Positions 14,569 through 23,150 of a stretch of 40,072 nt of DNA are shown here, piece by piece. Source of the DNA: an uncultured Monoglobus sp. Its GTDB lineage: Bacteria; Bacillota; Clostridia; Monoglobales; Monoglobaceae. The notes under the pieces are model-generated. The model was given only the letters and a program-made list of their open reading frames with translations, had not been told where the DNA came from and did not search any database. The translations under genes and the position numbers were made by a program. The stretch lies in assembly GCA_947624305.1 (NCBI GenBank), contig CANQKC010000023.1:1-40072 (forward strand), read 5' to 3'. The first letter of the stretch is position 1. Every line of letters begins with the position of its first letter.

Positions 14569-16947
14569 ATGAAAAGGCTTAAACGGATAGCAAGCTTAGT
14601 TTTATCAATAATGCTGATATTGTCGGTTATTCCGACTGTTACAGTACATGCAGGAGCTATTACGGCAGATGAAATGAGAAATAAAATAGAGCAGTTAAAA
14701 GCTGAATATCGCGAAAATACCAAATGGAACGATTCTTTTGCCGGAGGTACTCAGTGTTGGGGATTTGCGCATTTATGTTATAATCGGTTTTTTGGAGAAT
14801 ATTTAAGTTCGGCATATGTGCGCAGAGATGTCGCAAATCTTTGTGTGGGAGATTGGGTCAGATTTCGTCCTACGCCTACAAGTGCATACAACCATTCAAT
14901 TTTTGTTACAAACATAATAGGGGATACCGTATATTATGCGGATTGCAATGCTGATGGACATAATACGGTTCATTGGGATAACAGAATATCTAAATCGGAA
15001 TTACAAAAGAAAATTAATTATCAATTGTCTTATTTTATCCAAGAGACGGGAACAGGTTATATTAAAACGCAAAAAGATAATTGGGTAAAAACATTAGAAG
15101 ATACGCCGGACCCTATACATAAGGATAACAATATACATGTAAGAAACGGTTACTTTACATTTAAAAATGCCGCATCGGGCACATTTTTAAATGTTTGGGG
15201 CGGTGTGGACCGCGACGAGCAGCAGATTACAACTTGGTCGTTTGATGATTCTATTGATCAGAGGTTTAATGTTGTGCACCAAGGCGGCGGCAAATACAGA
15301 CTTTACGCGGAATGCTCAAGTAACGGAAGCAACCGAGTGGTTGATATACGGAGAGGGTCAAACCCGGTTACCGAGGGGCAATCGGTGGAATTATGGCCTC
15401 CGACCGATGATACTTCTCAGCTGTTCTATATATGGCCGGTGAATAACACGGAATTTGTGTTTGAAATCGCTTCAAAAGAAGGCTATGTAATAGCTCCGAA
15501 CGCATCCGCCGCGGGATCAAACAGTTTGGAGTCCCTGCTCAGAGTTCAGAGATACACCGGCGGCACTCATCAAAGGTGGATATTATGCAACAACAACGGA
15601 CAGCCGACGGTCCCGTTTGTGACATACGCTCCCGGATCATATAAAGTAAACACGGGAGGCACACCGATAAGGTTGAGAACAGGCCCCGGAGTGAACAGCG
15701 AGGTGATAACAACCGTTCCGGATCAAACGATTTTAAGAGTTACTCAAGTGAATGAAAACTGGGGATATACAAACTTTAACGGCAGAGACGGATGGGTGCT
15801 TCTTGATTTTACGGAGTATACGGTAACTTTAGACTCAATAAGCATAACTAAGCTTCCAAACAAAATGTCATATTATGCGGGTGATAGATTTGAAAGCGAC
15901 GGTATGGAAATCAGCGCAAATTACAGTAATGGACAGAAGGAAACAATAACATCAGGATTTTCCACAAGTTGTGATTTGTCTCATCAAGGCGAACAGACAG
16001 TTACAGTTTCATACAAAGGGTTAAGCACATCATTTACCGTATATGTTGATGAACTCGCTGTTAATTCAATATCACTTTACTCTACTGACATAAAAAAACA
16101 ATACTACGTTGGCGACGAGGTTGATAAGACTGAGATAAGTATATTGATTAATTACAGCAATAACAGCGGAAATCTTATTGTTGACGGATATGATTTAAAT
16201 TACGATTTCTCAACTCCGGGGCGCAAAACCGTCACCATAACCTACGGCGGCAAGACAACGTCTTATGAAGTTGAGGTGTTTGAGCGTCCCGATGACGGCA
16301 AGCCGCTTATCAGCGTCGGCTCGGCAGATTGTTGTGCGGGCGATGTGATCGAGGTGCCTGTGTCGCTTCGAGCGAATGATATATATGACGGGAACTTCAC
16401 AATACAATACGATTCATCAAAAATGAGCGTGATCAAGACGACGGCGCAGGGGGCTTTGGCAAATAGGCAGACGATTATTAATGACGCTTACGACACTGGA
16501 AAGATCAGAGTATCGTTCGCGGGAACAACACCTGTCTCATGCAATGGGGATATTCTGAAAATCATATTTAAAATCAATGACGGCGCTGTGGGCTCAGCCG
16601 ATGTAGCGGTAGGCGACATGAGAATGTATAATATAGACGGCGGCGCGGTTGATTGCGGAATAGCAAACGGAGCGGTCAGCATACAATCTCCTGTCGGCTC
16701 GTCTGTCGTGTCAAATGTCCAAGTCATGACAACGGGCGGAAGAAAGGTTGTGACAGCGGATGTCGCGGCGGAAAACGCGGTTTGCTATCTTGCGAGCTAT
16801 TCGGGTGAAGAGCTTGCCGAGTGTGATATGCAGAGCCCGTCAAACGGAAAGGCAGTGCTGTCGGTCACGGACAACGGCTCTCCGGTAAAACTGATGGTGT
16901 GGGATAAAAATATGCGGCCTCTCATTCAGGCGCGCAGCTTGTATTAA
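14569..16947 (+). CDS. Secreted CHAP-like, ricin-lectin, SH3, Ig and cohesin protein
   Basis: A 792-residue exported multidomain protein. The start is the ATG at 14569 after AAAGGAAGG, giving the signal peptide MKRLKRIASLVLSIMLILS. Residues about 35-165 look like a CHAP/NlpC-type cysteine hydrolase: C63 in TQCWGFA, H109 in NHSIFV and an Asp/Asn-rich strand near 125-133. A ricin-type beta-trefoil lectin (about 190-345) has QxW-like motifs, followed by a bacterial SH3 domain (about 360-420, IRLRTGPG). Two Big_3-like Ig domains (about 422-495 and 497-572) come next. A cohesin domain spans about 578-707 (VPVSLRAND, FTIQYDSSKM). The C-terminal module ends VKLMVWDKNMRPL. It probably binds and cuts peptidoglycan or glycans and offers a docking site for the dockerin of the upstream lysozyme. 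Cohesin specificity is inferred. Confidence 0.88.
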   Translation: MKRLKRIASLVLSIMLILSVIPTVTVHAGAITADEMRNKIEQLKAEYRENTKWNDSFAGGTQCWGFAHLCYNRFFGEYLSSAYVRRDVANLCVGDWVRFRPTPTSAYNHSIFVTNIIGDTVYYADCNADGHNTVHWDNRISKSELQKKINYQLSYFIQETGTGYIKTQKDNWVKTLEDTPDPIHKDNNIHVRNGYFTFKNAASGTFLNVWGGVDRDEQQITTWSFDDSIDQRFNVVHQGGGKYRLYAECSSNGSNRVVDIRRGSNPVTEGQSVELWPPTDDTSQLFYIWPVNNTEFVFEIASKEGYVIAPNASAAGSNSLESLLRVQRYTGGTHQRWILCNNNGQPTVPFVTYAPGSYKVNTGGTPIRLRTGPGVNSEVITTVPDQTILRVTQVNENWGYTNFNGRDGWVLLDFTEYTVTLDSISITKLPNKMSYYAGDRFESDGMEISANYSNGQKETITSGFSTSCDLSHQGEQTVTVSYKGLSTSFTVYVDELAVNSISLYSTDIKKQYYVGDEVDKTEISILINYSNNSGNLIVDGYDLNYDFSTPGRKTVTITYGGKTTSYEVEVFERPDDGKPLISVGSADCCAGDVIEVPVSLRANDIYDGNFTIQYDSSKMSVIKTTAQGALANRQTIINDAYDTGKIRVSFAGTTPVSCNGDILKIIFKINDGAVGSADVAVGDMRMYNIDGGAVDCGIANGAVSIQSPVGSSVVSNVQVMTTGGRKVVTADVAAENAVCYLASYSGEELAECDMQSPSNGKAVLSVTDNGSPVKLMVWDKNMRPLIQARSLY

Positions 16948-16969
16948 ATTATAAAAGAGGGGGATAAAA

Positions 16970-17389
16970 ATGTTTTGTAAGAATTGCGGCAATCAATTAA
17001 ATGATAATGCTAACTTTTGTCCGAAATGCGGATGCAGGACAAATGATATTGTTCAATCAAATATAAATAATAATAAAACCGGATCAAACAGCAAAAAACT
17101 GTTTTCATACGCGTTTTATTTGTCACTGATTAATGCGCCTTTAATGCTGATAATCAGATTAACGTGCAGTAAAACAAGAACCGCTTACGGCTGGAGAGGA
17201 GAATATGCTCAATATTATATTCCGGGAAACATCATTGCGGTTATGCTTTTGTTGTTGTTCGGCATTATCATCGCATCTTTTGTGCTAAAAAAAGAAAGCG
17301 GAGTAAATGATAAGAAATCTAATGTAAAAATCATTGTATCAAATGTTGTTTCCGCGATCATTGGTTTAGCTATTACCCTTATACAATAA
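16970..17389 (+). CDS. Zinc-ribbon membrane protein
   Basis: A 139-residue protein starting with a double CxxC zinc ribbon (CKNCG at 3-7, CPKCG at 18-22). After a polar linker come about three hydrophobic segments (near residues 44-66, 88-107 and 115-138). Such zinc-ribbon plus membrane proteins are common and uncharacterised in Firmicutes. It lies 22 bases after the cohesin gene with a GAGGGGG ribosome site and is followed by another protein with a very similar zinc ribbon, suggesting one transcript. Any link to secretion or wall turnover is inference from position only. Confidence 0.82.
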   Translation: MFCKNCGNQLNDNANFCPKCGCRTNDIVQSNINNNKTGSNSKKLFSYAFYLSLINAPLMLIIRLTCSKTRTAYGWRGEYAQYYIPGNIIAVMLLLLFGIIIASFVLKKESGVNDKKSNVKIIVSNVVSAIIGLAITLIQ

Positions 17390-17470
17390 AAATATTTCGG
17401 ATAAATATGGGGTCATGAATTTTATGCATGACAAAACAATGACAAAACTATAAGAGAAAAGAGGGGAAAT

Positions 17471-18343
17471 ATGTTTTGTGAAAATTGCGGAGCAAAGGTT
17501 GAAGACAACTGGAACTTTTGCGAGATTTGCGGTGCACCGGCTGCAAGGCCGGTAAAGGCCGAGCCTTTTGCCGCTGAAGTAAAGAGACTCGATGAAAATG
17601 ATGCAGGGCGGAATATTGTTTTGTCGGTTAAGGAGCCGGAGGATGTGGAGGATGAAAAGCCACGCGCTCCGAAACCGATCAGGGCATGGACCGTATTAGT
17701 GTTGTTTATAATAATTGTTACCACAATACTGTTGGCTGCGTTCGCGCTCAAACAGGTTAAAGAGAATAACAGCTATAAAGCGGCATACTCGACATATTCG
17801 TCAAATCCGGCAGCGTCGGGATCGTCAAAATCCAAGACCGCGGCGCCCAAGCCGTCAGCTGCGGATGTCTCGAAATCGGAGCGGACTCAAACGGGCGGAA
17901 CGGCGGCTGTATCTAAACGCGTTGATCCATATGATCCGCAATTAACATATAAGCGGATGGACGGCATACATAACAGCGTACTTGTAAGCGACTCTGTGTT
18001 TAATGATCTGGAGGCTCTTATAATAGACTTTGATAATGCATGTGAAGAATACATAAACAGCGGATCGGGCGTAATTTTCGATTATATTGAAAGCGGATCA
18101 AACGCGTATTCGCAGCAAACCGGCTATAAGGCAAAACATCCGGGCCTTACGCAATTCTATCAGGTTATTAATGTTGTAAACGCCAGACAGGGAGACGGCT
18201 ATTATTTCGTATGGGTGAATGAGACATTGAATGTCACTGAAAACGGCAGTGAAAAAGTAACCACCGACCATTGGATATACAAAATAACAAAATCGGGCGG
18301 GAAATACCTAATCAATGACTATACCCGAGACCCGGCATATTAA
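17471..18343 (+). CDS. Zinc-ribbon, single-span membrane protein with extracytoplasmic domain
   Basis: A 290-residue protein. The N-terminal zinc ribbon (CENCG at 3-7, CEICG at 18-22) is followed by a charged region, one membrane helix (about 76-97, TVLVLFIIIVTTILLAAFAL), a Ser/Pro/Lys/Thr-rich linker (about 110-150) and a C-terminal domain of about 130 residues. That domain contains FNDLEALIIDFDNACEEYI and alternating strands like small NTF2/TcaA-type extracytoplasmic modules. The zinc ribbon should face the cytoplasm and the C-terminal domain the wall. It is the last gene before the terminator at 18376, so it closes the lysozyme/cohesin cluster. The exact function is unknown. Confidence 0.82.
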   Translation: MFCENCGAKVEDNWNFCEICGAPAARPVKAEPFAAEVKRLDENDAGRNIVLSVKEPEDVEDEKPRAPKPIRAWTVLVLFIIIVTTILLAAFALKQVKENNSYKAAYSTYSSNPAASGSSKSKTAAPKPSAADVSKSERTQTGGTAAVSKRVDPYDPQLTYKRMDGIHNSVLVSDSVFNDLEALIIDFDNACEEYINSGSGVIFDYIESGSNAYSQQTGYKAKHPGLTQFYQVINVVNARQGDGYYFVWVNETLNVTENGSEKVTTDHWIYKITKSGGKYLINDYTRDPAY

Positions 18344-18375
18344 ATTAATCGGATTATTTCTTCCCAATTAAACTG

Positions 18376-18406
18376 CGGGGCGGCCGAATGCCGTCCCGAA
18401 TTTTTT
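18376..18406 (+). terminator. Terminator of the lysozyme/cohesin cluster
   Basis: Arms CGGGGCGGC and GCCGTCCCG (one G-U pair), with loop CGAAT, are followed by AATTTTTT. It lies 33 bases after the last gene of the cluster. Confidence 0.7.
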
Positions 18407-18425
18407 GCCGCCTGATATTTAAACC

Positions 18426-18454
18426 TTGCTTTTAAGTGAAAAATATGTTATAAT
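18426..18454 (+). promoter_or_regulatory. Promoter of the GH28 operon
   Basis: TTGCTT (18426-18431), a 17-bp spacer and TATAAT (18449-18454) predict transcription from about 18461. An in-frame ATG at 18460 would sit at the transcript end, which supports the start at 18490 with TTAGGAGG. Confidence 0.6.
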
Positions 18455-18489
18455 TTGCTATGGCAAAAATAAAGCTTAGGAGGGTTATT

Positions 18490-19815
18490 ATGTTTAAGGA
18501 GTTTACCGTGACGGTGCCGGAATTTCCGGACAGGGAGTTTGACATAATCAATTTCGGGGCGGCGCAGGGAAGCAAGGAGGCCAACACCAAGGCCCTGCAG
18601 GGCGCGATCGACGCGGCGGCGGAAAAGGGCGGCAGAGTGATCGTGCCCGACGGCGTGTGGCTCACCGCGCCTATCACGCTGAGATCGGGCGTGGAGCTGC
18701 ATCTTGACGACAACGCGCTTATTCTGTTTGACAAAAGTCCCGAGGATTATCCGCTGATAATCACGGACTACGAGGGAATAAAAAGGATAAGAACCGTTTC
18801 GCCGATCACCGCCGACCATGCCGAGAACATCGCGATAACCGGCAACGGCACGATAAACGGCAGCGGCCAGCTCTGGCGCCCCGTGAAGCGCTGGAAGATG
18901 ACCGACAAGCAGTGGGAGAGGCTGCTCGCGAGGTCGGAATACATAATCCACGGCAATGACGGCGAGATATGGGTGCCGTCAAAGTCGATCTATGACGCCA
19001 GATATGTCGGCGAGGTTTTCCCCGGGGATTATCCAACCGACGAGGAGGCGCTCAAGGCCGCCGCGCCGTATTACGATTTTTACAGGCCGGTCATGATAAG
19101 CATACGACACTGCAATAACGTGCTGATCGAGGGAGTGCGGCTTCAGAACTCGCCCGCGTGGAGCGTTCATCCGTACTTCTGCGAAAATCTGACCGTGAGA
19201 AACATCTTCATCACCAATCCGTATTACGCACAGAACGGCGACGGAATAGATGTTGACTCCTGCGATAAGGTGCATATCCACAACTGCGACTTCCGCACCG
19301 GCGACGACGGAATATGCTTGAAGTCCGGCAAGGACAGAGAGGCCAGAAAGCTCAAAAAGCCTTGCGAAAACGTCTATATCCACGACTGCAAGGTGGGCAA
19401 GAGCCACGGCGGCTTCGTTATCGGAAGCGAGATGTCGCGCGGGGTGCGCAACGTGCTTGTCAAGAACTGCACATTCACCGACTCTGATCTTGGCGTGAGG
19501 TTCAAGAGCGCGATGGGCCGCGGCGGAGTCGTTGAGGATATTTATCTTGAGAATATACAGATGATAAACATAAAAAACCAGCCGGTCATTATGACCATGG
19601 ACTATGTTCATAACCTTATGGACTATAAGGATCCGGTCGTGCAGAGCGACGACCCGGAGGACGTGCCCGAGTTCCGCAATATTTATTTCGACCGCTGCGG
19701 CTGCATAGGCTCGGGCGCACCGGTCAAGATAAATCCGCTCGGCGGTTATCCGGACTCGATACACGATATTTATTTCAAGGATTGTTATCTTGAGGGCGTT
19801 GAAAACAATATGTAA
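18490..19815 (+). CDS. Glycoside hydrolase family 28 (polygalacturonase-type)
   Basis: A 441-residue right-handed beta-helix hydrolase, probably acting on galacturonide oligomers. Family motifs are visible: NGDGIDVD at about 248-255 (NTD-type), TGDDG at 270-274 (the catalytic DD pair), SHGGFVIGSE at 305-314 (catalytic-region histidine) and VRFKS at about 336-340 (the R-x-K substrate-binding motif). The N-terminus has DIINFGA and repeated beta-helix strands. No signal peptide is present, so it should act in the cytoplasm on imported oligosaccharides. It is 12 bases from a Gfo/Idh/MocA oxidoreductase and shares its transcript. Rhamnogalacturonan or xylogalacturonan oligomers are other possible substrates. 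Confidence 0.9.
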   Translation: MFKEFTVTVPEFPDREFDIINFGAAQGSKEANTKALQGAIDAAAEKGGRVIVPDGVWLTAPITLRSGVELHLDDNALILFDKSPEDYPLIITDYEGIKRIRTVSPITADHAENIAITGNGTINGSGQLWRPVKRWKMTDKQWERLLARSEYIIHGNDGEIWVPSKSIYDARYVGEVFPGDYPTDEEALKAAAPYYDFYRPVMISIRHCNNVLIEGVRLQNSPAWSVHPYFCENLTVRNIFITNPYYAQNGDGIDVDSCDKVHIHNCDFRTGDDGICLKSGKDREARKLKKPCENVYIHDCKVGKSHGGFVIGSEMSRGVRNVLVKNCTFTDSDLGVRFKSAMGRGGVVEDIYLENIQMINIKNQPVIMTMDYVHNLMDYKDPVVQSDDPEDVPEFRNIYFDRCGCIGSGAPVKINPLGGYPDSIHDIYFKDCYLEGVENNM

Positions 19816-19827
19816 GGTGATGCCTAA

Positions 19828-20922
19828 ATGAAAAAATATAAATTCATCATCGCGGGGTCGGGCTGGCGGTCGCTTTACTATGTGCGCGCCGCAAAGGCCC
19901 TGCCTGAGGTGTTTGAGCTTTGCGCCATGTATTGCAGAACGCCCGAAAAGGCCGAAAAAATGTCGCGCGAGCACGGTATCCGCGCAACAGACTCGATAGA
20001 GGAGTGTCTGGGATATGAGCCGGATTTTGTCGTTGTGGCGGTGAGCAAAAACTCGATCGCCGAGGTAAGTATGGAGTGGGCGCGGCGCGGTCTTACGGTG
20101 CTGTGCGAGACTCCGGCGGCGCTTGACGTCGAAAGCTTAAACAGGCTTTGGAAAGCACGTGAGGAAGGATGCAGGATCGTTGTGGCCGAGCAGTTCACGC
20201 GGTTTCCGGAATATGCTGCGCTGATCGGGCTTGTAAGGCGACGGCTTATCGGCGAGCCCGACTTTTTGAACATTTCGCTCGCGCATGATTACCACGGCGC
20301 GAGCCTGATGCGGGCGCTGCTTGATGTTTCGCCCGACGTCGGGTTCACGGTCCGGGGCAGAGCGTATAAGTTCCCGACGGTTGAGACGTTCACGAGATAT
20401 GAGCGCTATTATGACGGCAGGATCGCCGACAAAAAGCGCACGGTGGCGGTGTTTGAGTTTGAAAACGGCAGGACGGCGCTGTTTGACTTTGACTCCGAGC
20501 AGTACCGTTCCCCGATCAGGAACAATTCGGTGAAGATACGCGGCTGCCGCGGCGAGATTGCCGACAGAATGGTTTGTTATTTAAATGAAAAATTCGAGGA
20601 TATTAGGTCGGAGATCGACGTTAAGACGCGGATAGTTCAAACGGGCGATCCGAACCCGAGTTTGAGCGTTGTGGAGGAGGTAACCGACATAATATTTGAG
20701 GGCGAGAGCGTGTATGCTCCAAAATTCGGCTTGCGCGGCCTCGCACAGGACGAGACAGCTGTGGCCGAATTGATGGCTGGCGCGGCGGAATATTCAAGAG
20801 GGAACGCTCCGCCGTATCCGCTAAAGGATGCGCTTCAGGACGCGTATATGTCGATCATGCTCCATAAGGCGGTCGAAAGCGGAGAGACAATAAAAAGCGA
20901 AAAGCAGATCTGGAACAAATAG
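19828..20922 (+). CDS. Gfo/Idh/MocA-family oxidoreductase
   Basis: A 364-residue NAD(P)-dependent sugar or sugar-acid dehydrogenase candidate. The N-terminal Rossmann fold starts FIIAGSGWRSLYYVRAA (GxGxx type) and continues with EPDFVVVAVSKN; a C-terminal alpha/beta domain follows. The family normally has an EKP motif at the end of the Rossmann fold. Here it reads CETPAA (about residues 93-98), so the lysine is replaced, which may mean altered chemistry or a separate subfamily. It forms an operon with the GH28 gene, so oxidation or isomerisation of a released galacturonide is a sensible guess. The transcript ends at the hairpin right after the stop codon. Confidence 0.85.
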   Translation: MKKYKFIIAGSGWRSLYYVRAAKALPEVFELCAMYCRTPEKAEKMSREHGIRATDSIEECLGYEPDFVVVAVSKNSIAEVSMEWARRGLTVLCETPAALDVESLNRLWKAREEGCRIVVAEQFTRFPEYAALIGLVRRRLIGEPDFLNISLAHDYHGASLMRALLDVSPDVGFTVRGRAYKFPTVETFTRYERYYDGRIADKKRTVAVFEFENGRTALFDFDSEQYRSPIRNNSVKIRGCRGEIADRMVCYLNEKFEDIRSEIDVKTRIVQTGDPNPSLSVVEEVTDIIFEGESVYAPKFGLRGLAQDETAVAELMAGAAEYSRGNAPPYPLKDALQDAYMSIMLHKAVESGETIKSEKQIWNK

Positions 20923-20961
20923 GGATTTATATATGTGCAAGATATATAAATCCTCTTTTGA
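20923..20961 (+). terminator. Terminator of the GH28 operon
   Basis: A perfect 12-bp stem, GGATTTATATAT with ATATATAAATCC and a 7-base loop, begins directly after the stop codon and is followed by TCTTTTGATTTTTT. Confidence 0.75.
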
Positions 20962-21001
20962 TTTTTTGTGCAGAAATATTGATTATTTTTGCAACTTTTT
21001 G

Positions 21002-21010
21002 TGGTATAAT
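21002..21010 (+). promoter_or_regulatory. Extended -10 promoter of the stalk-domain gene
   Basis: TGGTATAAT gives the TG-n-TATAAT extended -10 form (TATAAT at 21005-21010). No good -35 box is seen. The gene starts 62 bases downstream with AAGGAGG. Confidence 0.5.
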
Positions 21011-21072
21011 CAAGTCTAAGGTAACAGAAGGCAATTGTTTTTGAATTTTAAACAAATAAGGAGGACACAAAA

Positions 21073-22074
21073 ATGAGAAAAAATATTAAGAAAATTCTGG
21101 CGTCGCTGACAGCGGCGGGTATGGTTCTGGGCTGCGGCGCGGCGTTTGCCGAGGGAACACCCGCGTTTGACTTAAGCGGCAATCCGATTGTGCAGACGCC
21201 GGAGTCTCAAGAGCCCGCGGCCCTCAATAACGGCGGAACCTTTAACGTTCAGGCGGTCGGGCATGACGGAACGTTGACCGTGCCGCTGCGCGAAGTCATG
21301 GAGCAAATGGGCTATGCGGTCGTGTGGAACGAGGAAACACAGGGCGTTGACTGCGTTCGCGAGGAAACAGTCATAAGCCTCAATATCGGCAGCGATCGTT
21401 ATTATCACTACAACAAAATGGCGGCCTACAACAGCAGTGCCGTGCCTTATACCGATTTAAACAGCGCGCCCTATCTCTACCGGGACAGCGTGACATATGT
21501 TCCGGTTGAAATGCTGACTTCGGTTCTGGGCGTTTCGGTATACGACGGCGAAAGCGATGTCGTGACGGTCGCCGAGGCCGCCAAGGTCACGCTTAACTCG
21601 GTTCAGGCCGACGATGACGGAATTTATTTGAGCGTGAACGACCCCAAGCGTGGCGAGGTTATCGTTCGGTTTTCCGACACGAGCGTTATTCCCGAGGATT
21701 ATGACCTTACGGCCATGCCCGAGGGAATAGAACTTGAGATCGAGTACGGTCTCGCGATGACTATGAGCCTTCCGCCCCAGACCACCGCGATTAAGATCGT
21801 CATTCCGTATACCGAGAGCGTTGACAATATCGTGGTCAGCGGCACGATAACCGAGCGCGACGTTGAGGCTGGAATTATCGTGATCGACGAAAACGGCGCT
21901 CTAAGAGCACTGAACGTTGACGAAGGCACAAAGATTACCCACGGTCTTGACAAGCGGATCTACAAAATAGACGATCTGACGGTCGGAACAAAAATAACGG
22001 GCGTGCGCGACGCTGCCGAGACCCGCAGCATCCCGCCCCAATCCTACGCGATAGCGATTGAGATAGTTGACTGA
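21073..22074 (+). CDS. Secreted stalk-domain (copper amine oxidase N-like) protein
   Basis: A 333-residue exported protein. The signal peptide spans about residues 1-26 (MRKNIKKILASLTAAGMVLG...AAFA); the cysteine in it lacks a convincing lipobox. A copper-amine-oxidase N-like stalk domain covers about 55-165 (TVPLREVMEQMGYAVVWNEE and YVPVEMLTSVLGVSVYDGE). The remaining C-terminal region is beta-rich and carries a repeated motif, SLPPQTTAIKIVI near 234 and SIPPQSYAIAIEI near 320. Such proteins are surface-displayed in Clostridia, and the stalk domain is not an enzyme by itself. It has its own promoter and terminator, so it is monocistronic. Its role is unknown. Confidence 0.85.
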   Translation: MRKNIKKILASLTAAGMVLGCGAAFAEGTPAFDLSGNPIVQTPESQEPAALNNGGTFNVQAVGHDGTLTVPLREVMEQMGYAVVWNEETQGVDCVREETVISLNIGSDRYYHYNKMAAYNSSAVPYTDLNSAPYLYRDSVTYVPVEMLTSVLGVSVYDGESDVVTVAEAAKVTLNSVQADDDGIYLSVNDPKRGEVIVRFSDTSVIPEDYDLTAMPEGIELEIEYGLAMTMSLPPQTTAIKIVIPYTESVDNIVVSGTITERDVEAGIIVIDENGALRALNVDEGTKITHGLDKRIYKIDDLTVGTKITGVRDAAETRSIPPQSYAIAIEIVD

Positions 22075-22082
22075 TAAAATAA

Positions 22083-22111
22083 GGCTCCCGGTTTTCGGGA
22101 GCCGTTTTTTT
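22083..22111. terminator. Bidirectional terminator between convergent genes
   Basis: Arms GGCTCCCG and CGGGAGCC with loop GTTTT are followed rightward by GTTTTTTTT and leftward by TTATTTTAT. It serves the stalk-domain gene and galE. Confidence 0.75.
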
Positions 22112-23123
22112 AATTTAAGCCGTTGGGGTTGTTTTTTTGCCAGTTCCATGTGTCGCGGCACATGTCCTCGATTGTGAGCTCGGCCTTCCAGCCGAGTTCG
22201 CGCTCCGCTTTTGAGGGGTCGGAGTAACATTCGGGAATGTCGCCGGGGCGGCGGGGCTGCATCTCGTAATTGAGGTCGACATTGTTCACCTTGATAAAGC
22301 TGTTCACTATGTCAAGCACGCTGTATCCGACGCCGGTGCCTAAGTTGAACGCCTCGGCGCCCTTGTGGGCCGCCGCGTAATCTATGGCCTTTGCGTGGCC
22401 CTTGGCGAGATCGACAACGTGAATATAGTCGCGTATGCAGGTGCCGTCGGGAGTGGGATAATCATCGCCGAAAATTCCCAGCTTGGGCAGCTTGCCCACG
22501 GCCACCTGAGAGATATACGGCATAAGGTTGTTGGGGATGCCGCCCGGGTCCTCGCCTATTCTGCCGCTCTTGTGCGCGCCGATAGGATTGAAATACCTCA
22601 GCAGCACAACGCTCAGCTCGGGGTTTGCCGCGCAGGCGTCGGTCAGTATCTGCTCGATCATCAGCTTTGTCCTGCCGTAGGGGCTGCCGCTGGTCAGAGC
22701 CGGCATATCCTCGGTCAGAGGCATTTTGTCAGAGTCGCCGTAGACCGTGGCGGACGAGCTGAACACAAAGTTGTTCACGCCGTGCTTTTCCATGGTCTCA
22801 AGCAGAGTCAGAGTCGAGTCGATGTTGTTCCGGTAATATTTAACCGGGATTTGGCAGCTTTCGCCGACCGCCTTAAGACCCGCGAAGTGGATAACGCAGT
22901 CGATCTTGTTTTCTGAAAACAGCTTGTCCATAGCGGCGCCGTCGCAGACGTCGGCCTCATAAAACACAAGATCCTTTCCGGTGATTTCCTTAATTCGGTT
23001 CAGGGCTTCCGGCTTGGAGTTTGAAAAGTTGTCGGCTATAACCACGCTGTGGCCCATGTCAAGCAGTTCGATGGCGGTGTGCGAGCCGATATATCCCGCC
23101 CCGCCCGTAAGCAATACGTTCAT
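22110..23123 (-). CDS. galE: UDP-glucose 4-epimerase
   Basis: A 337-residue cytoplasmic short-chain dehydrogenase-type epimerase interconverting UDP-glucose and UDP-galactose (Leloir pathway). The N-terminal NAD motif is TGGAGYIGSH; the catalytic SSSATVYG and Y-x3-K (SPYGRTK) follow, then RYFNPIGAH and the UDP-binding FNLGTGVGYSV. The length is normal. I start it at the ATG at 23123, nine bases after AAAGG; an ATG at 23132 directly abuts the ribosome site. It has its own consensus promoter, with a dyad in the spacer. It may feed polysaccharide synthesis or galactose use. Confidence 0.95.
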   Translation of the reverse strand: MNVLLTGGAGYIGSHTAIELLDMGHSVVIADNFSNSKPEALNRIKEITGKDLVFYEADVCDGAAMDKLFSENKIDCVIHFAGLKAVGESCQIPVKYYRNNIDSTLTLLETMEKHGVNNFVFSSSATVYGDSDKMPLTEDMPALTSGSPYGRTKLMIEQILTDACAANPELSVVLLRYFNPIGAHKSGRIGEDPGGIPNNLMPYISQVAVGKLPKLGIFGDDYPTPDGTCIRDYIHVVDLAKGHAKAIDYAAAHKGAEAFNLGTGVGYSVLDIVNSFIKVNNVDLNYEMQPRRPGDIPECYSDPSKAERELGWKAELTIEDMCRDTWNWQKNNPNGLN

Positions 23124-23150
23124 GTTGATCATCCTTTCTTTGGTCTAAAC

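Noticed and set aside
19878..20273. Antisense frame in the oxidoreductase gene
   Set aside because: It is Ser/Arg-rich, has no ribosome site, and the sense frame has clear family motifs.
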